Below the pieces are notes generated by a model that saw nothing but the letters and a program-made list of their open reading frames with translations, was not told where the DNA came from and did no database searches. A stretch of DNA of 64,000 nt, taken from Myxococcota bacterium (GTDB taxonomy: Bacteria; Myxococcota_A; UBA796). Location of the stretch: positions 186,001 to 250,000 of the forward strand of contig JAQXDW010000089.1 of NCBI GenBank assembly GCA_029251165.1. The letters run 5' to 3'. Made by a program: the position numbers and the translations under genes. Below, piece by piece: positions 18,035-29,078 of the stretch. Position 1 is the first letter of the stretch. The number at the start of each line of letters is the position of its first letter.

Positions 18035-18488
18035 TCAGGCTGAGAGGATGACGCTGCTGGGCGGGGCATCGATCTCGGCGTCGGGAGCATCGACACAGAC
18101 CATCGAGGTCCGAACCTCTCCGCCGATGCCCTCCTGGCCGTGTGCACTCAAGCTCTCCGCTGTCGTCATGAAGGACGCCAACGGCACAGTCGAGCCCGTC
18201 GTTAAGGCAGCGCCCACCTCGACATGGATCTCCTGTCCGGAGTAGGCGCCGCTCGCAGCCGTCATCCTCAGCGGCATCAAGCACCAGGCTGTCGAGCCAA
18301 GCGGAGGCGTGAAGAGCCAGGCTCAGCGTGACCAACCCGAGGTCGAGCGCGGCGGCATGCGTGGCGCTGGTCGGCGATGTGGACGGGACCGGCAGGTTCA
18401 GCTTGCATGCGGTTGAGGTCACCTGCTGGAGGGTGCGGGTGCAGGTCGTTGCAGCGTCGGTTGCGAGGAAGCGATGCTTGAGCAGCAT
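18035..18488 (-). pseudogene. Frameshifted hypothetical protein gene
   Basis: Two consecutive minus-strand frames have strong GC-at-third-position bias and natural composition. The first runs from ATG 18488 (MLLKHRFLATDAATTCTRTL) to about 18270. The second picks up from there (TAASGAYSGQEIHVEVGAAL) and ends at the TGA at 18035-18037 (DAPDAEIDAPPSSVILSA). Neither frame alone is a plausible protein. A single-base frameshift or an assembly error near 18270 explains this; the joined product would be about 150 residues. Family unknown. Confidence 0.45.
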
Positions 18489-18569
18489 GGCTCGGACCTT
18501 GGGCTTGGTTCCCGAGGCGGGTCAAAACTGTGAGAGCATGAGATCGTGGTTCACACAGCGGAGGGCGCA

Positions 18570-20495
<1,926 letters not shown>

Positions 20496-20795
20496 GCGCC
20501 GGACTGTGGGCACTGCGCGGTCGAGGCCAAGCAGCTGCTCGTCTGCAAGCACGAGCAGAGTCGTAGACCGCAGGGAGAGCGATGTGCACCTCACAGGAAC
20601 AAGAAGTTCGAGTGCTACTCTGCAGGGCTTCGAGAGTGACCTCCACGGCACCCACCAGCACACCGACACAGACACCACAGACGACTCGAAGGGTGCTGAC
20701 ACAGCGCGCTCGAAGGGTGCTGCCAGCGTGCTTCTTTAGTGTTTCCAGTCAGGGAACCAAGTAGATGGAACAGGCGGCTTCAAGACCACTGCTGA
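20496..20795. other. Intergenic region with a 14-bp direct repeat
   Basis: About 300 bp with no supported gene. A 14-bp direct repeat CTCGAAGGGTGCTG occurs at 20685-20698 and 20709-20722. One frame here reads an Asp/Thr stretch (HTDTDTTDDSKGADT), which could be the linker of the decayed gene that follows. Confidence 0.35.
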
Positions 20796-21074
20796 ACAAT
20801 CAAGTACCGATTCGGTACCGATGCTCCCAGCGCGTCCCTCATCGCATACACCGCCGCTCCAGGCGGAGAGAGCGCCCTGTGGCTCCACCGCATCGACACC
20901 ACTCACTTTGAGTTCACTGTCGATAGCCGGCCCTGTGGCGTGCGGACCGTGATCGACAGCCTGGAGCTGGCGGCGCTGGCCGAGGTCGCGTCGCGGCATG
21001 TGGGCCTGCAGGTCTGGAGCACCACGTCAGCAGAGACCCGCCGGGATGAGCTACGCGTCACGCATCCAGAGTGA
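20796..21074 (+). pseudogene. C-terminal remnant of a secreted-type protein
   Basis: A frame beginning directly after TGA 20793-20795 and ending at TGA 21072-21074 has strong coding character (YRFGTDAPSASLIAYTAAPG, RTVIDSLELAALAEVASRHV) but no start codon or ribosome site. A neighbouring frame just upstream (VDGTGGFKTTAEQSSTDS) may be the continuation of the same broken gene. I read it as the surviving end of a decayed lipoprotein gene. Product family unknown. Confidence 0.45.
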
Positions 21075-21135
21075 GGCGCTGTTCCAGCCTTAGAGCCGCT
21101 GCTCTATGATTCAAGTCTGAGCATCGGAGCGGGCC

Positions 21136-23076
21136 ATGAAACAAAGCAGAGAGCAGAGAACACAGCTGGCGACGCTGGCGCAGATGCTGAAGCTTCCCGA
21201 CTGGTCCAGCGTCCAGCACGGACTGGCGCTCCTGGAAGCCACTGAGGACGCTGAGCTGTGGGCGCACGTGCGCCAGGGGGTCTCAATTCAGGGCGGTCGC
21301 CTGTGCATCGAGGCGGGGTACCTCAAGCGGACGGTCCAGGCGAGCCACCTGGCCAATGCCGCGCTCTTCTTCGCGGCGCGCGATCCCTCGGCCGCCAAGT
21401 GCGACACCCTCAACCTCTCCGACCATCCCGACCTCAGTGACCTCAGTGACCTCAGCAGACTGACCGGTCTCGTCCACCTCAATGCGCTGTTCACCAAGGT
21501 CTACGACTTCAGCGCACTGCGCGGCCTGCCGTTCCTGACCACCCTGCGCATCGGCGGAGAGCTTCACTGGTCACAGCGGCGCTCATCTCCTCTTGACCTC
21601 AGCTTTCTGAGCAGCCTCACGGCGCTGACTCGCATCGACATCCTGGACTGCACCACCCTCCAGGCGCTCGCTCCGCTGAAGGGGCTCACGACGCTGACCC
21701 ACCTCGACATCAGCGGCTGCACTGCGGTGACGGACCTCAGTCCCCTGAGCAGTCTCGTCGCTCTGACCTCCCTCAACCTCATGGGCTGCACCGCAGTGAC
21801 GGACCTCAGCCCCCTGAAGGGGCTCACAGCACTGGCCACCCTGAGCTGCTGGGGCAGCGGGGTGCCCATTGCGCCAGAGCTCGTTCAGCCACGGGACCGC
21901 CTCGGGGTGCCCATCTACGTTGGCGCGCAGGTCCTCTATGCCAACGACCTGCACCGGGTCACAGAAGTCATCACCCACAACAAGGACAAGAGCCGCCGGG
22001 CGCAGCCTAAGATCGTCCTCGACAGTCACCAAGGGGTGCAGCTCCTCTCCGATCTGGTCGTGGTGTCGATGGTGGGTCAGCTGACGACGTCCACCCAGAC
22101 CGTAGCAGCGATGCTTGAGGGGAAGTTCATCAATTCCGCCGACGTCGCCCAGAGAGATCCGACGCCAGACGTCCAGCTCCTCCCCAAGCAACAAGCCCAG
22201 CTCGAGGCGGCTCGACGCAGAGAGCGCACCACGCTGGATCTGCGCGGCGCCAACCTGCAAGACCTCAGCATTCTCAGCGATCTGACCCACCTCACCGCCC
22301 TCAACCTCGGCAAGTGTCTGTTCTTGACCGACGTCAGCGCCCTGGAGAAGCTGACCGCGCTCGAGGAGCTCCGGCTCTCCAACTGCAAGTCCTTGAAGTC
22401 CCTGGCGCTGAAGAATCTCACCAAGCTTCACACGCTGTCGATCACCGGCTGCAAGTCTCTGAAGTCCCTGAGCCTGTCAGGCTGCCACGCCCTCAAGGCG
22501 ATCACAGGTCTCAATCCAACCCTGACGAAGCTGAATGCCCTGACCATCACCCACTGCAGCGGCTTTGAGACCCTCGAGCTGAAGCAGAAGAACCTGAGGG
22601 ACCTGACGCTCGAGGACCTCGCCAACCTCACCATGCTGTCGCTGATTTCGTGCGGAATCTGCAGCCTACGCCGCCTCTCTCGACTTCCCCGCCTCACCCA
22701 CCTCACGATCTGTGACATGCACATCTTGAGCGGGCCGCAGCAGCCATCGGCGCTGAGCACCATCACGATGAAGGAGGCCAACTACGTCTACGACCTCCGC
22801 TGGCTGAGCGCGCTCCATTCACTCACCACCCTGGAGATCGCCGGCATTGGCTACCCCGGCAACCGTGCCTTGAGCGATCTCAGCCCCCTACAGGGCATGC
22901 CCAACCTCACCTCGCTCTCCCTCATCAGCTGCCTGAAGGTCAGCAGCCTCCGCGCGCTCCACGGCCTCCCCAAGCTCGAGAAGCTGTGGCTGCGCGGGTG
23001 TGACTCCGTGCCGCACAAGTCGATCAGCGATCTCCTCGACACGCTACCGAAAAACTGCACGATTACAAAGCTTTAG
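21136..23076 (+). CDS. Leucine-rich repeat protein
   Basis: 646 residues without a signal peptide. A helical N-terminus (about 1-85) precedes a run of LRRs of about 23 residues with conserved Cys (LDISGCTAVTDLSPLSSLVA, LNLMGCTAVTDLSPLKGLTA), a repeat type seen in bacterial and F-box-like LRR proteins. A non-LRR insert of about 100 residues (around 255-350, GVPIYVGAQVLYANDLHRVT) interrupts the solenoid, and a second LRR block continues to the C-terminus (LTALNLGKCLFLTDVSALEK). LRRs mediate protein-protein contacts; cytoplasmic location and absence of an enzyme domain suggest a scaffold or an effector-like protein. The binding partner is unknown. Confidence 0.88.
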   Translation: MKQSREQRTQLATLAQMLKLPDWSSVQHGLALLEATEDAELWAHVRQGVSIQGGRLCIEAGYLKRTVQASHLANAALFFAARDPSAAKCDTLNLSDHPDLSDLSDLSRLTGLVHLNALFTKVYDFSALRGLPFLTTLRIGGELHWSQRRSSPLDLSFLSSLTALTRIDILDCTTLQALAPLKGLTTLTHLDISGCTAVTDLSPLSSLVALTSLNLMGCTAVTDLSPLKGLTALATLSCWGSGVPIAPELVQPRDRLGVPIYVGAQVLYANDLHRVTEVITHNKDKSRRAQPKIVLDSHQGVQLLSDLVVVSMVGQLTTSTQTVAAMLEGKFINSADVAQRDPTPDVQLLPKQQAQLEAARRRERTTLDLRGANLQDLSILSDLTHLTALNLGKCLFLTDVSALEKLTALEELRLSNCKSLKSLALKNLTKLHTLSITGCKSLKSLSLSGCHALKAITGLNPTLTKLNALTITHCSGFETLELKQKNLRDLTLEDLANLTMLSLISCGICSLRRLSRLPRLTHLTICDMHILSGPQQPSALSTITMKEANYVYDLRWLSALHSLTTLEIAGIGYPGNRALSDLSPLQGMPNLTSLSLISCLKVSSLRALHGLPKLEKLWLRGCDSVPHKSISDLLDTLPKNCTITKL

Positions 23077-23292
23077 TCGTGACGCGGTGACGGTCCTCAT
23101 TACGTGACACGGAGCTTCATCCAGGCCAGGCTCTGAGGAGCCACTGAGCGGTGTTTGATCCGTCCCAAGAGCAGCGAGGAAGACCGCCTGAATGACGGCC
23201 GACGCAGCCTCATCACATGAGCTCATCGGGACCAAACGGTAGCCCGCTTCACTGAGCGTCATCACCTGGGCTTTCCGTTCGGTCTGAGGCAT
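23044..23292 (-). CDS. Possible small hypothetical protein
   Basis: 82 residues. ATG 23292 has a good ribosome site (GAGGGAG, 3 bases before the start) and an ordinary N-terminus (MPQTERKAQVMTLSEAGYRL). The 3' end overlaps the convergent LRR gene by 33 bp, which counts against it. No family recognised; it may be spurious. Confidence 0.3.
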   Translation of the reverse strand: MPQTERKAQVMTLSEAGYRLVPMSSCDEAASAVIQAVFLAALGTDQTPLSGSSEPGLDEAPCHVMRTVTASRLKLCNRAVFR

Positions 23293-23414
23293 CGTCTCCC
23301 TCGGCTCATAAGCAGTAGGTGGCCCTTCATCTCACCACAGCTGCCGGGTACAATTGGCCCGCAGCCTGAAGCAGAGCGGCGACTGGGAGGGGCTGGAGGC
23401 GCTCATCGAGGCGC

Positions 23415-25508
23415 TCACAGCGCGACGGTGACCAGCTCCCAGTCCGTCGAGGCGTCCTGACGAACGCTGACGGTCACCCCGCCGCCGTCCTCAGTGAGCC
23501 CCATGATGTAGGCGGCGCCGGTGTCGGTGCAGGTCGCGGTCCCGCCTACGGCCCGGCTGCAGACCTCGACGGTGTCTGAGGCGCTCAGCTCTGCCCACAG
23601 CAGGGTGTCTGCGGAGGAGAACATCGGATCGACATGCGCCAGGACCCGACCGCTGTCGTCCATCAGCTCCGGCGTGCTCCAGACCAGCCCGTTCGGGGAG
23701 TCAGCAGCCAGCACGTTGATCGTGCCGTCCTCGTGGTACGAGAGGAAGCCGAGGCGGAAGGTTCCATCAGCGGCCTGCTCCAGCGCCGGGCGCTCCAGCC
23801 GGTCAGAGTCGATCACGATGTCGGGGGAAGAGTTGATGTCTGAGCTGGGGCCGATGCTGAGGACCCGCTCCCACTCCTGATCCAGGCTCACGTCCTTCAG
23901 GACCGAGTAGAGGTCAATGCGGCGGGTCTTGCGGCCATCGGAGTAGCCGGCGCTGGTGCCGTAGGCGATGAAGAAGGCCTCGTCGGTGACCGCCATCCGG
24001 ACGTCGGTGGGGAAGATGAGCCCGGTGCCGCCCTTGTCGTGGATCCGGGAGACGTCCCAGGCGCCCTGCTCCGGGTCGTAGCCGAGCAGCCAGATGTTGG
24101 CGAAGGACATCTGCTCGCTCCCGATCGCACCGCCAGAGTTGGTGATCATCGACATCCACAGCGCGCCGTCGCTGTCCTCACGAATGGTCGGCGCCCACAG
24201 CGGGAAGAGGGGAAGCTGAGGGAAGCCCATGTCTGACCAGCCGGTGTCGTCGTTCAGCGCACAGGCGCCGAGCCAGGGCATCTCGTCGGCCCCTGGCACC
24301 ATGCTCAGCTCTCGCCAGCAGGCCACTGTGCCGAGGCTGGTGCTCTGGAGGCGCGGGCGCTCGGCGGTGAAGATGTCTTCGCTGGAGACGACGGTGCCGT
24401 CGATCTCGATCACCGAGCGGGGAGTCGTGGACTGCCAGCGCTGCGCAGCCAGCACGCCGCCAGACGCCGACGGGTAGACAACCCCGGCGCGATCGACGCT
24501 CTCCTCGGGCGGCTCCTCGAGGACCTCAGACATGACGATGCCCTCGCCGTGGGAGAGGTCGGTCTCCAGCAGCCAGGCGAGGGTCGCGGTGAGGTCGGGC
24601 AGGGTGTACTGCTGATCGAGGGTGACGCCAGCCTTGATGCCCGGTCCGACCAGGAACAGGGGCAGCTCCCGGCAGCCGGAGCACTGATCGCCGTGGCTGC
24701 GCCAGCTCTCCTCGACGTTCGGGTTCCGGTGGCGGCCGTGATCGGCGGTGAGCACCAGGATGGTGTCGGGCCCGTAGCCCGGGACCTCCTGCAGCCACTC
24801 CCAGAAGTTGACCAGGACCGTGTCGAAGTCCTGCGCCTGCTCCCCGTAGTTCTCGACCTCCTCGTAGTGACCGGCCCGATCGATGCTGTGGAGGTTGACA
24901 AAGGTCAGCCGCGGCTTGTTGGTCTCCAGCTCATCGCGGAGCAGGAGAAGAGTCTTGGGATCGGTGATCGCAGACCCCTCCTGGTAGAAGTAGACGGTGT
25001 AGGCGCCGAGATCGGAGTAGCCGGGGTAGATGCTCTTCCGCAGCGGCGTCGCCAGCAGGGCGTTGCTGCCCATCAAGACCTGCTCGCTGGTGAGCCCGTG
25101 CTGGGCGCGGAGCTCCTCGAAGAGGGTGGGCAGCTCAGTGAGGTAGGCGCCCTCGCCTTCATCGTTGGGGTAGTTGGCGAACGTCTGCCGCACGCCGGTG
25201 ATCATGTCGCTGTGGCCAGGCGCGGTGATGGTGATGCCGGTGGAGTAGCCGGGCTTGACCAGCGTGCCCTGGGGCAGGAGCTGCTCGCGGACGATGGGCA
25301 TGATGTCTTCGGTGTTCATGCCGGCGGCGTCGGAGTAGCCGTCTCCGAAGGACTCATCGATGCGCAACCCGTCGAGGATGAGCACAACGACGTTCCGCTC
25401 GCCGCCAGGCTCGCTGATCTGGGTGTCCAGGGTGTCCTGAGCCGGCTGCTCCTGACAGGAGTTGCACCCCATGAGGAACAAGAGGGCCAGATGGGAGAAG
25501 GGACGCAT
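23415..25508 (-). CDS. Alkaline-phosphatase-superfamily lipoprotein (phosphodiesterase/sulfatase-like)
   Basis: 697 residues. MRPFSHLALLFLMGC has a lipobox LMGC (Cys 15). The metal-binding start VVVLILDGLRIDE supplies the first Asp, and TITAPGHSDMITG provides the nucleophile region (Thr/Ser). LTADHGRHRNPN gives the Asp-His pair and SHGDQCSGCRELPLFLVGPG the last His region, as in type I phosphodiesterase/nucleotide pyrophosphatase and phosphopentomutase-like members. A C-terminal beta-rich domain of about 300 residues follows (PSASGGVLAAQRWQS onward). It probably hydrolyses a phosphate or sulfate ester at the cell surface. Substrate unknown. Confidence 0.9.
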   Translation of the reverse strand: MRPFSHLALLFLMGCNSCQEQPAQDTLDTQISEPGGERNVVVLILDGLRIDESFGDGYSDAAGMNTEDIMPIVREQLLPQGTLVKPGYSTGITITAPGHSDMITGVRQTFANYPNDEGEGAYLTELPTLFEELRAQHGLTSEQVLMGSNALLATPLRKSIYPGYSDLGAYTVYFYQEGSAITDPKTLLLLRDELETNKPRLTFVNLHSIDRAGHYEEVENYGEQAQDFDTVLVNFWEWLQEVPGYGPDTILVLTADHGRHRNPNVEESWRSHGDQCSGCRELPLFLVGPGIKAGVTLDQQYTLPDLTATLAWLLETDLSHGEGIVMSEVLEEPPEESVDRAGVVYPSASGGVLAAQRWQSTTPRSVIEIDGTVVSSEDIFTAERPRLQSTSLGTVACWRELSMVPGADEMPWLGACALNDDTGWSDMGFPQLPLFPLWAPTIREDSDGALWMSMITNSGGAIGSEQMSFANIWLLGYDPEQGAWDVSRIHDKGGTGLIFPTDVRMAVTDEAFFIAYGTSAGYSDGRKTRRIDLYSVLKDVSLDQEWERVLSIGPSSDINSSPDIVIDSDRLERPALEQAADGTFRLGFLSYHEDGTINVLAADSPNGLVWSTPELMDDSGRVLAHVDPMFSSADTLLWAELSASDTVEVCSRAVGGTATCTDTGAAYIMGLTEDGGGVTVSVRQDASTDWELVTVAL

Positions 25509-25715
25509 TGGTCAGCCCTCGGTGTGTGCTCAGTGCAGCTGATGTTCCAGAGGCTCGCACCGTGGGGGGCGAAACAGGACTCTGAAATCAATGGAAAACC
25601 TGATGTATCTGAGGATCACGAGCCCTACCACAGGACGCCATGCTGCGATAAATATTAGCTACTAAGTACCACTATTAGCGAAGGGACGGGTGCCCACAGC
25701 GGTAGACTCAAGGCC
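25509..25715. other. Divergent AT-rich promoter region
   Basis: 207 bp upstream of the phosphodiesterase-like lipoprotein and of the decayed lipoprotein on the other strand. The stretch 25640-25680 (TAAATATTAGCTACTAAGTA) is strikingly AT-rich for this genome and is a likely promoter area. Confidence 0.4.
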
Positions 25716-26120
25716 ATGAAGTCACGACTGTCCTCGCCGCCCTCCTGACCACCGCCCTGGCCTGCAGCGGGCTCATCGACACCGAGGAGATCGCCGCTCA
25801 GGGCGAAGCCGCGATGGCCGAGGGTGCCGCATTCGGTGAGACGACCGACCTCAGCGGGTGCCTCCGCGAGGGGCTCGCCGTGCAGGCGACCTGCGGCGAC
25901 TTCGAGGTGATGTGCCCGGGCATGAGCCACGCCTGGACGCAGGCCGGCCTCAGCGTCGCTGCGCAGGTCGAGGGCTTCTGCGACGGCGTCCCCGGTCAAG
26001 GAGGAGGTCATGGACACGGCCCGGTGGCGGGTCGCTCGCTGTGAGGCAGAGGGCTACCCAGACGACGGGCCGTGCCCGTCCCTGCTCGACGCCATGCAGA
26101 TCTATTGCCACGACCAATAG
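25716..26120 (+). pseudogene. Decayed Cys-rich lipoprotein
   Basis: Starting at ATG 25716 the signal begins MKSRL; after a one-base frameshift it continues as LAALLTTALACSGLIDTEEI, a perfect lipoprotein signal (lipobox LAC). The mature part (GCLREGLAVQATCGDFEVMC) is open until about 25995. It then shifts frame again to EVMDTARWRVARCEAEGYPD and ends naturally at TAG 26118-26120 after YCHDQ. Two frameshifts in a 130-residue gene indicate a pseudogene or poor assembly. The Cys pattern suggests a small disulfide-bonded exported protein. Confidence 0.6.
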
Positions 26121-26169
26121 GCCACGCCCGCTCAGCGTGCGGACTCCCGGCTCTCGACCCGATCGAGCA

Positions 26170-26417
26170 GCCGAGCCAGCCGACGATGCCCCCGAAGCCG
26201 ACATGGATCCGCCCCCCGCTCGCTCCGAGCGCTGCAGCGCCGAGAAGACCTGCGCGCTCGTGCCGGGCTTCTTCATCACCCTGCGGATCCGATCACAGCC
26301 GGACTCCAGGCCAAAGAACAGCTCGGTGACGCCAGCCGCCGCCGCCCGCTCGACCACTGCCTCGTCGACCAACCCCCACCAGTACGGCTTCGGACCGGGC
26401 ACGGAGGAGAAAAACAC
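26170..26417 (-). pseudogene. Radical SAM protein fragment
   Basis: The minus strand reads LVDEAVVERAAAAGVTELFF, GLESGCDRIRRVMKKPGTSA and QVFSALQRSERAG, matching the middle of B12-type radical SAM barrels (the ...GxExFFGxESG...MxKG...V element). It then shifts frame to IHVGFGGIVGWLG, the next conserved strand of the same fold. The CxxxCxxC cluster and both ends are missing. It is a broken fragment next to the direct repeat copy at 26386. Confidence 0.6.
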
Positions 26418-26432
26418 TGCTTGAATGACTTA
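26386..26432. repeat. Direct repeat copy A (47 bp)
   Basis: Nearly identical to 28397-28442, starting GGCTTCGGACCGGGCACGG and ending CACTGCTTGAATGACTTA; the copies differ only around a short G/A run near the middle. The pair brackets the glycosyltransferase-like gene. Confidence 0.85.
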
Positions 26433-26465
26433 CCCGCGTGACGATGCGTGCCCATGAACATGCCG

Positions 26466-27974
26466 TCAGGGAGCACTGCTGCCCGGACGGTCTGCCACCC
26501 CCCCATACAGCCGGCCGCGGGGTGAGTGTCCTGCGGCTTCATCGCGGCGAAGCTGCTGAAGACAGGCGGTCATCTGGCTCGGGGCTCCCGACTCAAGGGC
26601 ATCGACCAGGCGGCGGAGCTGTCGGTCGCTGGCAGGAATGGGCGTGCGCCAGGGCGCGACTGGCGAGACCGCTGAGGGAACCACGCCAAGGACCAGCAGG
26701 AGCAGCAGCAGGGTGCCCACCGCCAGCCGCAGGGCTCCGGCTCGCCGCGAGACACCGCTCCGAGCCGCGCCCTCATACACCACAGCAAATCCCAGCCCGA
26801 GGAGCAGGGCCAGGATGGGCTCGCCGGTCGCCAGGAAGCGGAGGAACGCGCGCTGCAGCTCCACCGCCCCCTTGAATGCCACCACGAACGGGGCCGCGGT
26901 GCCCAGGAGGGCCAGCAGTCGCCACCAGCGAAGCGCGCCGAGGGCAAGACCCAGGGCGCCGACGACCAGCGCACCAGAGAGCAGGGGGAGCCAGGGATAG
27001 AGGTAGGCATCGAGGTGGCGCTGCGTGGTCTCGTCCATCAGCGCGCCTGGAGGCAGCGCTGACGACTGCCGCTGCAGTCCCAGGAGGGTCAGCGGGATCT
27101 GACGGGGATCGGAGCGGCCCCAGACATAGCCGGTCTCCAGTGTCTTCTCGAGCGCGTCTGGGACGGCGATGCCGCGGTCGAGGAGTCGCCGCTTGAGATC
27201 GACCTGGGTCTCCAGCGCCGCGGTCTGTGGCAAATAAGCGTGGTCTGCTGCGGCCCACCCCAGCGCCAACGCCAGCGCTGGAATGGCCAGCCGAGCAGGC
27301 CAGCAGCGCCGCGGCGCGCGCGTGGCGGCGAGGACGATCAGGACGAGGAAGCACAGGGCAAAAAGCAACCCCCGCAGATCGACCAGCAGACACAGCACCG
27401 CCCCCAGCGATGCGGCAGCCAGAGCTGCAGGAGTCGAGAAGCGCACGGCAACGGCGGTCAGGCCTGCTGCCAGGGTGAAGACCGCGGTCGTCTCTGGGTA
27501 GAAGCTCATCATTCGCGATAGGAGAAGGAGAGGAGCCAGCGCGCAGGTCGCCAGCGCGGCGGCGACTCCAGCCATGCGGCTGTGCAGCGCCCGTCCCCAC
27601 AGGTACAGCCCAGCAGCCAGGACGCCGAGCGCGGCTGTGCTCGATGCCACCATCGCATCGAGCAGCCCCAGGTGGGGCAGGAGGAAGGCGGCTGGCCATG
27701 CCGGCAGGAGGGAGCGATTGTGGGAGTAGTGGGAGAGATCCGCCGCGGCGCGATCCACCACCGCATTGCAGTACTCGCTCAGGTCTCCGGAGAAGTGAGC
27801 GCCATCAATGAGGTGGAACGGCATGAGCCAGGATCCACCCATCAGCGCGACGAGGAGACCGCACAGCAGCGCCAGCATCAGGTCGCTGCGCCAGGACCAG
27901 GGAGGGTCACAGGGAGCGAAGGGGAGCAGTCGGCCGATCACAGCGAGGATCAGCACCAGGAATACGGCAGTCAC
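26466..27974 (-). CDS. Polytopic membrane protein, GT-C glycosyltransferase-like
   Basis: 502 residues with about 11-12 hydrophobic segments. The first large loop contains HLIDGAHFSGDLSEYCNAV, an acidic loop between early helices like the catalytic loops of GT-C (PMT/ArnT-type) glycosyltransferases, and a periplasmic stretch VDLKRRLLDRGIAVPDALEK lies in the middle. GT-C enzymes transfer sugars from polyprenyl-phosphate donors on the outer face of the membrane. The start is a GTG at 27974. The gene is isolated between two copies of a direct repeat and next to gene remnants, so it may be mobile cargo. The family call is tentative. Confidence 0.7.
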   Translation of the reverse strand: MTAVFLVLILAVIGRLLPFAPCDPPWSWRSDLMLALLCGLLVALMGGSWLMPFHLIDGAHFSGDLSEYCNAVVDRAAADLSHYSHNRSLLPAWPAAFLLPHLGLLDAMVASSTAALGVLAAGLYLWGRALHSRMAGVAAALATCALAPLLLLSRMMSFYPETTAVFTLAAGLTAVAVRFSTPAALAAASLGAVLCLLVDLRGLLFALCFLVLIVLAATRAPRRCWPARLAIPALALALGWAAADHAYLPQTAALETQVDLKRRLLDRGIAVPDALEKTLETGYVWGRSDPRQIPLTLLGLQRQSSALPPGALMDETTQRHLDAYLYPWLPLLSGALVVGALGLALGALRWWRLLALLGTAAPFVVAFKGAVELQRAFLRFLATGEPILALLLGLGFAVVYEGAARSGVSRRAGALRLAVGTLLLLLLVLGVVPSAVSPVAPWRTPIPASDRQLRRLVDALESGAPSQMTACLQQLRRDEAAGHSPRGRLYGGVADRPGSSAP

Positions 27975-28396
27975 CCATGCAGCATAGTCAATGGGGACGG
28001 GACGCCAGGGTAATGGGGCTGCTTCGCGTATGAGGCTGGGCGCCGTGGGCGTGACACGACCGATTAAATCTCAGTGTTGTCGGTTACTGGAGTTGAGCCA
28101 TGGGGCTGCTGACAGGGAGCTCAAGCGGCCTTTTTCGCTTTCCCGCCCACAGCGGCAGCGCGCCTCAGCAGACCTTGTCTCACTCCCGGCTCCTCTCCGG
28201 CAAGGAACGGCCCCTCTTCAGCAAGCCTTCTTGGGGCCGTTCGAGACCCGCTTGATCATCGACGAAATCGCAACCGATACCGTCCACCATGGTGACGATG
28301 AAGACGGGGACTGCGAGCTCTTCAACGGTCCTGGCGACGTCACAGCGACTCGATTCCCCTACCCGACAACCCCCACCGATACCCGTTGTGGAGCTA
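27975..28396. other. Intergenic region between the repeats
   Basis: About 420 bp upstream of the membrane-protein gene. Short frames on both strands lack protein-like composition, and I recognise nothing in it. It contains a modestly AT-rich stretch at 28055-28085 that may be promoter sequence. Confidence 0.4.
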
Positions 28397-28442
28397 GGCT
28401 TCGGACCGGGCACGGAGGGAGAAACACTGCTTGAATGACTTA
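28397..28442. repeat. Direct repeat copy B (46 bp)
   Basis: Second copy of the repeat at 26386-26432 in the same orientation, 2.0 kb away and about 40 bp upstream of the recombinase remnant. A direct repeat flanking one gene beside a recombinase is the layout of an att-site pair or of a past duplication. Confidence 0.85.
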
Positions 28443-28479
28443 GCAGCAAGCCCAGGCCGGCAAGCTGCATTCAACGGAG

Positions 28480-28990
28480 GTGCTTCAAGCATGGCTGGCA
28501 GAGCAGGCAACGGAGGAGCGAGACAGCCGAGCGACAGATGCGTTCGACCAGGCCAACACGGTCCTCAAGACCGGGCTCCGTCATTCTGAAGTGCGACGAC
28601 TGGAAGCGGACTGGATTGAGCCAGTCCCAGCCTCGGTCGCAGCCGTCCACCCAGAGCTGGCAGGCATGCTCAGAGTCCGAGCAGAGGGCAGCAAGGGCCG
28701 CAAGGAGCGTCTGGCTGGCCTCACAGGGTCGATACATGCTCGCCTCATCATGCAGGCGAATCAGAAGGGCCGTGGAGTCCCGCTGATGCCCAAGCTGCAC
28801 CGGCGCTCTTTCGAGACAGCCCGTGAGGCCATCGACTACCACCAGCCCATCACCCTCCGTGACCTGAGGCACTGCTACGCAATCCTCTCCGCACAGGGGA
28901 CCGGCGATGCTGCGGCCACACAGAGCGCTCTGGGACACAGCCGCCTCAGCACCACACAGCGCCGTCTCACCGCCACGCTCAGCAGGACTG
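28480..28990 (+). pseudogene. Tyrosine recombinase (integrase) C-terminal remnant
   Basis: The frame encodes only the catalytic half of a tyrosine recombinase. Arg I is visible in TGLRHSEVRRLE, box II in TLRDLRHCYAILSAQG and the HxH/W region in LGHSRLSTTQ. The catalytic Tyr that should follow STTQ is replaced (TTQRRLT), and the first His of HxLRH is Arg. No N-terminal SAM-like domain exists. The frame runs on through a terminator and into tRNA-Ala, which is not real coding sequence. It is an inactive remnant beside a tRNA, the usual integration target. Confidence 0.75.
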
Positions 28991-29036
28991 CGCCTCCCCT
29001 CGCCCACCGCTCGGAGGGTGCGGGCGGGGAAACCAA

Positions 29037-29063
29037 GAAACCCCGCCGAGGAGGCGGGGTTTC
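29037..29063 (-). terminator. Terminator after the tRNA-Ile/Ala pair
   Basis: A perfect 11-bp stem, GAAACCCCGCC (29037-29047) with its complement (29053-29063), has a 5-base loop and lies 15 bp beyond the 3' end of tRNA-Ala. On the minus strand it is followed by a T-rich stretch, so it fits an intrinsic terminator. Confidence 0.8.
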
Positions 29064-29078
29064 AGATGACCATTTTAG

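Noticed and set aside
28180-28470. Minus-strand frame considered as a transposase remnant
   Set aside because: No DDE or HUH motif and no terminal inverted repeats; I cannot support it.
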